Positions 17,097 to 23,838 of a stretch of DNA of 23,838 bases are shown piece by piece (within the stretch, counting starts at the first letter, position 1; each line of letters begins with the position of its first letter). The stretch is taken from NCBI RefSeq assembly GCF_000090795.2, contig NW_003546466.1, positions 25,730 to 49,567 of the forward strand, written 5' to 3'. The notes beneath the pieces were generated by a model. That model searched no databases. It worked only from the letters and a program-made list of their open reading frames with translations, and was not told the origin of the DNA. The stretch comes from Amphimedon queenslandica (Eukaryota; Porifera; Demospongiae; Haplosclerida; Niphatidae). The translations under genes and the position numbers were made by a program.

Positions 17097-18481
17097 GTTT
17101 CCATTTCTTCCCCCTCTTCTTTACCTGCTGTATATTCTCTGGCCCTTAGCAACTATCATAGCATCTGGTGGCTCCTCATAAGTATTGTCATCTCTCCTGA
17201 AACGATAGAATAGCTTCTCATCTTTGAAATCATGATCATCACAGACTAGAGAATTAAGAAAGGAAGAGAGAGAGAGAGAGGGAGGGGGGGGAGAGTAATC
17301 ACTGTATATAAATAATTATTACAACTATGTACATAGATAATTTGGTGCAACACTCCAAAATTTTCATTGTTTACGTTGTTGCACCACAGCTACTCATTAA
17401 ATCATCTACAGCAAACTCCTGCCAAAACCTTGATGGGGCAACAAGCCAATATGTCACACTCTAGATACTTTAAACATCAACAAGGTAGCAGGCTTGAGTG
17501 CATGCCCTTCCTTATTTATAGGTTTACAAGCTAATATTGAGTTATGATTTTAATTGATTGGTAAAACATTTGGTTTGTATTCAGGAGGTATGGGTTCTAT
17601 TTGATGCTTGAAGACATATATGTACTATCAGAAGTCATGTCTCTCTCTGTGTGAAATTATTATCACCATCACAAAAAGGTGCATTAGATCAGAGTCTTAC
17701 TATAATCAGTGTACAAACCAACTGTAATCAACATAATATAAACTATCAAACTGCAATAAAGTATAATTTTAAAAGAAATAAAATAAACACATGGCTGTCT
17801 CTATCTCACTCTCGTTCGCTCGCTCTTTCCTTCTTTATCACAGGAAATTTGTCTCTAGCATTTTAACACCTTCGAAAATTTTTAACAAGTTGCTTTACTT
17901 AGAATTATAATAATTCAGTAAAATATGCTTGCATGAAATTGTTTTTCTTTCTTTCTCTCCTCTCTCTCTCTCTTACCATGATGAATGACTTCATTCTCTA
18001 GCAGTTTCTGCATCATGGCAACAGCTTCTGATCTGCTCTCCACTTCACCTTTCTTCAAGAGCCAATCGACCATTTCATGACCAATGAAACAGGTAGCATA
18101 AGTCTTTAGGTGGTATCTCCTGTCCTTCAAGACTGGAGGATCATCTTCTGCGTGCAGTAGCTGGCGTAGCTCCTCTCCTACTGCAAGGATGGCGGAACGG
18201 TTGGATGCTCTTATCGTATTAGCCATTCGGCGGGGCTGGGCACTGTATACTCTCCTCGTGTAAATGGAAGAAAATGAATTGGATCTCGTGAGGCTATCAG
18301 ACTGATACTCCCTCCTTTGCCTTTGTGGAGAATATAAGAAATAGTCGAAGCTCTGTGTGCTGTAGGGCCTATCGCTCGTCGGTACTGGTGGAAGTGGTGG
18401 CTGCAAACTGTATCTGTCGTTCAGGGCAGCTCTGTATGTAGCTGGTAAGTCGCTCCGTATACCTCCGGCATATCCGGACAT
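13724..18481 (-). CDS. DEPTOR: DEPTOR homologue (DEP-DEP-PDZ, mTOR-binding type), complete, eight coding exons
   Basis: Coding exons: 18481-17977, 17245-17125, 16771-16593, 15979-15733, 15617-15523, 15298-15216, 14517-14413 and 13864-13724. All joins keep frame, giving 491 aa (human DEPTOR is 409). In vertebrates DEPTOR binds and restrains mTOR in both TOR complexes. Seen: a Ser/Tyr/Arg-rich N-terminal extension (1-98); DEP1 (about 100-207, LKDRRYHLKTY, MVDWLLKKGE, VCDDHDFKDEKLFYRF); DEP2 (about 210-288, RKYHLQTF, FVDWLITRGE, KDEYLFFRF); a Ser-rich linker (about 289-410); and a C-terminal PDZ (411-487, GYGFVIRGSRP, VDPSGPAAS, YSVNGQYVL). The linker has two YxxM motifs (Tyr352, Tyr363). P-Rex shares DEP-DEP-PDZ, but here no DH-PH precedes and the protein ends after one PDZ. 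The start is the first ATG after an acceptor at 18497-18498; a farther in-frame ATG at 18517 lies in the intron. Confidence 0.92.
13866..13957 (+). repeat. (GA)n microsatellite at the acceptor of the last DEPTOR exon
   Basis: About 90 bp of almost pure GA on +, which is CU in the DEPTOR transcript, ending at the exon 8 splice acceptor (ctctccag). It is the polypyrimidine tract of this intron in extreme form. Confidence 0.9.
14045..14250 (-). repeat. Single inverted satellite unit in DEPTOR intron 7
   Basis: Reverse complement of the window-end satellite: it carries GAGCTCAAACTTTCTA, AGAATTCTC, CAATTTTGGCAAAATTTGG, an imperfect CCTGTACTATAATAGTACAGG palindrome and ACTTTGGCCTGATTTTTGAG in the order expected for the minus orientation. 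Confidence 0.85.
14518..15215 (-). other. DEPTOR intron 6 (698 bp)
   Basis: Donor gtgagt and acceptor ttatttcag. It holds a 24-bp tandem repeat (ACTATTGACTTATAACTTTT..., copies starting at 14558, 14582, 14606 and a partial at 14630), then a CTACTTCTAAGT-type tail with AAT runs that resembles 5011-5075 in the Rh intron, and more AAT/AAC runs at 15060-15190. No exon is seen. Confidence 0.7.
15980..16592 (-). other. DEPTOR intron 3 (613 bp)
   Basis: Donor gtaaga at 16592 and acceptor ttttttttag at 15980. The donor side is purine-rich in the transcript (CT on + at about 16530-16590). AT-rich elsewhere, with no gene. Confidence 0.7.
16772..17124 (-). repeat. DEPTOR intron 2 with complementary GA and CU runs at its two ends
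   Basis: In the transcript a (GA)n run (CT on +, about 17042-17092) lies ~30-80 nt past the donor, and a CU-rich run (GA on +, about 16775-16864, with a (GT)n patch near 16846-16860) touches the acceptor. The two could pair and bring the splice sites together. Confidence 0.75.
17246..17976 (-). other. DEPTOR intron 1 (731 bp)
   Basis: Donor gtaaga followed at once by (GA)n in the transcript (CT on +, 17950-17973). On the acceptor side a CU-rich run lies ~18-50 nt upstream of the exon (GA on +, about 17260-17295). The rest is AT-rich with no exon visible. Confidence 0.7.
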
Positions 18482-18496
18482 GGTGTCTCCGTTTGC

Positions 18497-19700
18497 CTGT
18501 GATAAAAAGTGATGCATAGTAAATATCCGGGGTTAGGAGACAGGATGTACCCATTTTGTGGGTTTTTGTGTTAAAAAGGGACATAACCTTACACACCGAT
18601 CATGGTGTCTTTGCGATATGATCTTTATACGTGTTAAAGATTTTATCTCTTTTTTGGGGATCAAAGGATTTTAACACATTTACATGTTACATAACTGACA
18701 GCCTAAAATTAGGAGCACAAAGTGAAAGGTTTCTTGTTTTAAAATATTGTCACTAAAAGTCTTGGTTAAAGGTTATTAAGGTTTAAAGGTTGTTGTTTTT
18801 CATTTCTCAGTAATTATTGCTAAAATGTACGTCAGAATCATATTCCTGAGGGAATTGTAATTGAAAACATTTTAAATTAATAACTAGTATTAACTACACT
18901 ATGATTATATGGATGGGCGTGTCTCATTATTATTCATTATACCATGCATTAATTAAATTATTGATAAGCTTCAGCTATATTTGGCACTATAACCAATAAT
19001 GTACTATGATAACAATAGATTATGATACGGACACGATAGTCATGTGACTGTCACATGACTTAATTGGTATTCATACATTGCCTCATGTAATAATAACAAT
19101 ATACATGGATCATTAAAGGATCATTAAAGGATCCTCCGTCAGGAATGTTAGTGAACAGCTGCTAGGATGATTGTTAGAAAACTAAACTGGCATATATGCA
19201 GATTAATTTAAAGATAAAAGATAACCAAGTCATGTATAGCCAGTTTGTTGACTTAGTTTACTGCTCTTTAGAACCAGCTGCTAATTTTTAAAACACCCAT
19301 TGTAACTGTATCATGGTAGACATCCATTGTTTAGATCATGGCAATCCAAGGAATTGGTATTATTAGTATTTTTTGTAACAGCAGCTGAGCTTCAAATGAC
19401 AAATTTACATCTTATATATTGGACTATCTTTCTTGAATTACAAGTAATGACAAAAAGAAAGAGAGTACAGCTACTACTGTACTAGAGTGAAAAGAGGGTG
19501 TCTATAGTGGAATATAGATTGCTGTAATAATTGTTACTAGCTTAAAGCAGCTGCTACATGTTTGCATTTAAAACTTTAGTATCAACTTATACATTATTTG
19601 TATGTCTACTACAGCATTCAATGGCCATACAGTAACACAGTAATTCTTATAATGCCAGTACATCTACATCTACATCTACATCTACATGTAGGTAGCTTAC
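18497..19700 (-). other. Probable 5' UTR intron of DEPTOR (1204 bp)
   Basis: The proposed donor AAG|gtaagct at 19700 is near consensus, and the acceptor tttttatcacag lies 15 bp before the DEPTOR ATG. A short (CATCTA)n run sits near 19660-19690. A CATGTGACTGTCACATGACT near-palindrome is at about 19040. No coding exon is visible on either strand. Confidence 0.5.
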
Positions 19701-19757
19701 CTTAATTGGGGAGATAGAGGTAGCTAGGTTAGGAAATAAATCAACAGAATTAGCAGT
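19701..19757 (-). other. Candidate DEPTOR 5' UTR exon
   Basis: The downstream boundary is a strong donor (AAG|gtaagct). It lacks any ATG. The upstream edge is uncertain: a good acceptor-like tttctctag precedes 19757, but the exon may simply extend to a transcription start near 19860. Confidence 0.4.
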
Positions 19758-20340
19758 CTAGAGAAAGAGAGATGAAGCTTAGTTGTTCTTCTTCCTGCCA
19801 ACTTAGAGCTGTGACTGCAGCTGACTGCCCAGCTCTGCCCTACTCATATATGTTAAAAGGCTTCACGCTCCAATACTCGTATACACAAACTAATACCCTC
19901 ACTCTATGTCATTGAATAATACTAAGACTATGTATCTAGTGCCGCATTTATATGGCTGTAATATACAGGGCATGGCACATGCTAGTTGTATCCTTAATTA
20001 GATTAGGACAATCATCACTATACTATATAGTAGTGTTTGCAATAATAGTAATAATAGTATAACAATTACGTTGTACGAATTTGTAAAGCATTTGCGTACA
20101 TGTTATATAATAAGCAGCTGTTTCTATTTTTATTTTTGTGCCGTTTTTTGTTATTTCTATGCATGTGCTACACTTTCATGCTCTTTATTGCAGTATTGGG
20201 TTTGTATGTAATACTGAGAGTGTGTTGTTGTGTATTGTAGTACTGTATAGTATGTACTTGTAGGATTTTGTTGTCATTAGTTCAAGGAAATTAATATCAC
20301 TGTATTCAAATATTTATGTACTATGATAGTACCCAGTACG

Positions 20341-20386
<46 letters not shown>

Positions 20387-20440
20387 TATTATTATTATTA
20401 TTATTATTACTATAATTTGTTAATTTATTGTTTTTTAAGA
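19758..20440. promoter_or_regulatory. Divergent upstream region between DEPTOR and the DSCC1-like gene
   Basis: Both neighbours are transcribed outward from this ~0.7-kb gap, so it should contain both promoters. It holds a (TTA)n microsatellite (20342-20410). I could not identify a specific promoter element. Confidence 0.45.
20342..20410 (+). repeat. (TTA)n microsatellite, ~69 bp
   Basis: TTA run with two TTACTA-type interruptions, about 125 bp upstream of the first predicted donor of the DSCC1-like gene. Confidence 0.95.
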
Positions 20441-20534
20441 TTTAAAAGAAATTATTTGAAAGCTGATCAACAAGTGAACAAGTTGTTAACCAGCTGTAAA
20501 CAGGATTCGAAACTAAGGAGGAGAGAGAAAGAGG
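20441..20534 (+). other. Candidate 5' UTR exon of the DSCC1-like gene
   Basis: Ends at a good donor (GAGG|gtaaga). It contains no ATG and is followed by a 114-bp intron with a CT-rich acceptor (caatgcag). The upstream edge is a guess. Confidence 0.4.
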
Positions 20535-20659
20535 GTAAGATCTATTGCTGTGATTGTTCACAGCTACTGTAATTTACCCTATAAATATATATGATTATAT
20601 ATATTTTAAATTTGATTAACTCTCCTCTCTCTCTCTCTCTCAATGCAGATATTACAAAA

Positions 20660-20874
20660 ATGGATTCGACTTCTATGCCTCTTCCTCCTAATCTATCAAT
20701 TGAGCGTACTGTTGATGATGTAATAAGTACTGCCGGTACTGCTGGTATCCAGTTAGACCCCTCCTCATCTCGTCCTGTCCAGCTGATACATTTTGGTGAT
20801 GGTGTTTCAGATAGTGAGTTACAGCTGATTGAAATGCCTAACGACTTATTGGAAGAAATGAAAACCGGAAAGAG
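20660..20874 (+). CDS. DSCC1: DSCC1/DCC1-like protein, first coding exon, 3' partial
   Basis: The exon begins at 20649 after a (CT)n..caatgcag acceptor; the first ATG is at 20660, and the exon ends at donor AG|gtaaga (20875), in phase 2, giving 71 residues plus a split codon. DCC1 is part of the alternative clamp loader Ctf18-RFC, used in sister-chromatid cohesion. Evidence is modest: a DDV...TAGTAGI start, then IHFGDGVSDSELQLIEMPND, LLEEMKTGK, which lines up with the human N-terminal pattern (DEVDATL, LGFGPG, CLLELEP, QLEDG). The rest of the gene is not seen: I found no convincing continuation exon before the right edge. Another family with a similar acidic N-terminus is possible. Confidence 0.5.
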
Positions 20875-21489
20875 GTAAGAGTAAGCTAGTCTATTACTAT
20901 GAATATATGGACATTGGGTTTAGTTTCACTATTATATAGAATTATGATTCATTGATGTTATTACATGTATGTGTGCAAGATTGTAGTAGGTTTGTGAGTT
21001 TTACTCTCTTTGTGTGTGGGCGTATCAAAGCCCCCACCTTTTATAAACACTACCCCTTATCTGGCATCATTAGTGTAATATAAAATACAATATAACGCAA
21101 GTGTAATACTAACCAATATAATATAGTGTATTTTACTAAGCAAGTACAGTGATTAAGTAGTATATTTGTCCTCATCAGTCACCTTCGATAGAACTAGATT
21201 AAAGTGCCATATATCACGTTGTATTAATTGTGTTACATGGTTTTGCTTCCTGGAGTTCATGGTGATTTCAGCCTTAGGATGTACAGATAATTGATCACGG
21301 TTAATATTAGCAATTCAATTATTGTCGATCGACTGACCACAGCTATGCTTTAATCAGCATGAAATATTATTAAAGAATTATCACCCAGGCCTGCCTGACT
21401 AATTTCGCTACATTCAGCAGTATATGCGTTATTAACTTTTCCACATGAGGGGATTGAGTGCTGCATGATGTAGCTAATAAAGTTGACCT

Positions 21490-21740
21490 CTTTATTTCGG
21501 ACACCACTGACCTTTTCTTATTACAGAGGTGACCTTATTATAAAAATATTTTTGTATAACCTTGTACCTTTAAAATGTCCTCATTATAAAGGTGTCCTCA
21601 TGATAAAGGTGTCCTTAATACAGAGGTGTCCTCATTTCAGAGGTACTTTTGTATAGGCTTGTACCAATTGGGACATTACAATATATCTAAAGGCAAAATT
21701 TCTTATCTCAAGTTGTCCTCATTATAAAATGTCTTTAGCT
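21490..21740 (+). repeat. Degenerate 17-bp minisatellite
   Basis: GGTGTCCTCATTATAAA-like units: GTCCT starts at 21577, 21594, 21611 and 21628, exactly 17 apart. Looser copies flank on both sides (e.g. near 21530 and 21715), and the patch ends at CTTCCACTGTA. Confidence 0.85.
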
Positions 21741-22049
21741 TCCACTGTATAGTATTAATGTTAGCATTACATCTTAAAGTTTAGTGCACAAATTATCTCA
21801 GTAGGGGAGTAGCTTTCATTTGAAGTCTCTAATTGATTTTCATCTTTTTTGGACATGAGAGTGTAGTATACTTATCTCAAAAATGCTGTGCAATATCCGC
21901 TGTGACTTCTACTCTCTCCTCTTCCCTCTAATTAGGCTCTGTTTACTAGTACGTCTAATCCTGGAATAGCAACTGATGACACGTACATGTACACATGATA
22001 ACCGCATATAACAGTTGGGATATTGTTTAATCAAGTACAGTATTAATAC

Positions 22050-22315
22050 TATAGGCCTTTCTACACTTGAACCAGAAGTCGGGCGCATTGAATGGGCATC
22101 AATTGATTCCACACCATCATCAGGATCATGTATATTTTGATAGCATTTCTGATCCAGCTGCCATTGGTTATCTATTGAATGCGCATTCAAACCACATATG
22201 GAAGTGGTTTGGCTTAATGTGTATTGAAGTCAATGCACATCAGGTGTGGAATGACTGGAACCGGTTCCAAACCAGTTCAATGCACATTAGAAGTGCTAGT
22301 GTAGAATGGCCTTAA
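22050..22315. mobile_element. MITE C (266 bp)
   Basis: Left end TATAGGCCTTTCTACACT (22050-22067) and the reverse complement of the right end (22298-22315) match at 15 of 18 bases. The interior is non-coding and rich in partial palindromes (an ACCGGTTCC-type step, CATTGAATG). The tips share AGGCC-(A/T)-TT with MITE B. Confidence 0.7.
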
Positions 22316-22849
22316 GACTATTACTATCATTATTATTATTATTGATGTTTTTTTTTGCGTTAAATAATTTTAACACAACAAAGTTGCTAAGTATATAACT
22401 ATCAGTAGTCATTACTACAAAGAGATAGTCTTTCTATGGTTCATCTAATGATGGGTATATTGTGTATGTATTGTGAAGCCATTCTATCAAAGGCCGCTCC
22501 ATAAACAGATCCCATATTTACACTATCATGACTTGCTTATTCATCATCATCAGTCATGACTTGTTATTCCACCATCAAAGCATAATACGTGTATGTACAT
22601 GTACATGTATGTATGTATGTATATATGTACTTACAAGATATGTGTGTGTGTGTGTGTGAGAAGCTGTCCCTACTTCTCACTGTTTATCTCATGTTTGTGT
22701 GCAGTAGGTATCACGTTTGTAGTTGATAATAGCTTACGTTATAGTCTGGTTGACTGTTTGAACTTGCTCCTTCTTCCTCTCTCTCTCTTTCTTGTGCTTA
22801 GTCTTTAGTTAATGGAGCATTGAGATTAACTGTGAACTGTTAGTTTGAT

Positions 22850-23530
22850 GTAATTATAATATGCATTTTTTACTACATTTTCTGATGCATAGCATGTTCT
22901 TATGGTGTGTAGAAAGTTTGAGTTAATTTGAATCAAAATTAAAAATTTTTAACTTTTCTCAAAAATCAGGCCAAAGTCCCTTTAGTACAGGGTCATCAGC
23001 CCAATTTTGCCAAAAATGAAAAGTAGAGAATTCTCCATTTTTATTACATTTCCCAATGCATATACATGTTTTTATGTTGCGTAGAAAGTTTGAGCTGATT
23101 CCAATCAAAATTAGACTTTTTATGAATTTTAAAAGTTTCTCAAAAATCGGATCAAAGTCCCTATACTATAGTATAGTGGGTTGGCCAAATTTTGCCAAAA
23201 ATGAAAAGTAGAGAATTCTCCATTTTTATTACATTTCCTGGTGCATATACATGTTCTTATGTTGCATAGAAAGTTTGAGCTGATTCCGATCAAAATTAGA
23301 CTTTCTATGAATTTTTAAAGTTTCTCAAAAATCAGGTCAAAGTCCCTGTACTATAGTACAGGGGGTTTGGCCAAATTTTGCCAAAAATGTTAAGGAGAGA
23401 TTTCTCCATTTTTATTACATTTTCTGATGCATATACATGTACTTATGTTGTGTAGGAAGTTTGAGCTGATTCCAATCAAAATTGAATTTTTTGCAAATTT
23501 TTCAAGTTTCTCAAAAATCAGGTCAAAGTC
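22850..23530 (+). repeat. Satellite-like repeat, right block (four units)
   Basis: The landmark G(T/C)GTAG(A)AAGTTTGAG starts at 22907, 23079, 23264 and 23450 (spacings 172, 185, 186). One unit holds a perfect 20-bp palindrome, CCCTGTACTATAGTACAGGG (23344-23363); the same step is partly eroded in other units. Same family and orientation as 400-870. Confidence 0.9.
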
Positions 23531-23838
23531 CAAATGAGCAGATCTATAGTCTTGCACATATTTTGTTGATGTGTTTCTAGCGTGTACTGATCATTCTTCC
23601 TGTTACACTGATTCTATTAGTAGCTATTGTTTGCATTCCTCACTGCATCATAAATCACAAACTAATGTTATAAATTATCATCGTCATCACTGGAATGTAA
23701 ACTGGAATGGAATGTGACAAATACATCCTGTTACTAGCATATTGTACTATTAATAAAATTCCGTTACTATTATTAGATTTTAAGCTATTACTCATGATTA
23801 TTTTTAACGCTAATTACCTAGGCCATTAAGCAATATTA

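Larger units (their letters stand above)
20875..23838 (+). other. Long intron of the DSCC1-like gene running to the window edge
   Basis: No exon is supported here. Contents: a 17-bp minisatellite (21490-21730), MITE C (22050-22315), a (GT)n run (22641-22658) and satellite units (22850-23530). An AG with a good pyrimidine tract at 21934-21935 gives only 11 further codons before a stop when read in the required phase. Confidence 0.5.

Noticed and set aside
13724-18481. Dishevelled or P-Rex instead of DEPTOR
   Set aside because: Dishevelled has DIX-PDZ-DEP order and one DEP. P-Rex has DH-PH before the DEP pair and two PDZ domains. Here there are two DEPs, then one C-terminal PDZ, with no DH-PH.
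21936-21966. Second exon of the DSCC1-like gene after the acceptor at 21934-21935
   Set aside because: In the required phase it gives about 11 codons and then a stop, with no resemblance to the expected DCC1 continuation and no good donor.
1-23838. tRNA, rRNA, CRISPR array or prokaryotic mobile system
   Set aside because: No cloverleaf or rRNA-like segment was recognised. Repeats are satellites, microsatellites and MITEs without spacer structure, and the genes are intron-rich animal genes.

Overview
This is eukaryotic DNA from an animal, most likely an early-branching one such as a demosponge (Amphimedon-like). That placement is an inference. The genes are metazoan in type: a Rh ammonium channel, a receptor-tyrosine-kinase-like protein and a DEPTOR homologue. 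They are split by short GT-AG introns, packed closely, and set in AT-rich DNA full of (AAT)n and (GA/CT)n microsatellites, MITE-like elements and broken retroelements. There are no operons, Shine-Dalgarno sites, tRNA or rRNA genes, or CRISPR arrays.

Layout, left to right. (1) On the + strand, 1086-1898 is the last exon of a protein kinase whose catalytic domain lies off the left edge; its poly(A) signal is at 2254. (2) On the - strand, 11505 to 2453 is a complete nine-exon Rh-type ammonium transporter gene (577 aa). Its 3.2-kb intron (4601-7830) is a dump of retroelement pieces, and its intron 4 holds a ~177-bp satellite array. (3) On the - strand, 13333 to 11684 is a two-exon, 492-aa single-pass receptor-kinase-like gene with a tiny ectodomain and a DFG-to-NFG change. 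(4) On the - strand, 18481 to 13724 is a complete eight-coding-exon DEPTOR homologue (DEP-DEP-linker-PDZ, 491 aa), probably with a 5' UTR exon ending at 19701. (5) On the + strand, 20660-20874 is the first coding exon of a gene whose N-terminus resembles DSCC1/DCC1 (cohesion / alternative clamp loader); it runs off the right edge.

The three minus-strand genes lie head to tail with gaps of only ~390 bp (DEPTOR to kinase) and 178 bp (kinase to Rh). DEPTOR and the DSCC1-like gene are divergent and share an upstream region of about 0.7 kb. The left-hand kinase and Rh are convergent. DEPTOR restrains mTOR in vertebrates, Rh proteins move ammonia, and receptor kinases feed growth signalling, so a shared nutrient or growth theme is tempting, but nothing in the sequence proves a functional link.

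Most worth a second look: the tandem YxxM motifs in the DEPTOR linker; the NFG receptor kinase with a Ser-Gly-rich stub ectodomain and a TAATG uORF overlap; complementary GA/CU microsatellites bracketing DEPTOR introns; and a ~177-bp satellite family present at both window ends and, inverted, inside two introns. All exon joins were made by reading splice sites and keeping frame; none is backed by transcript data.
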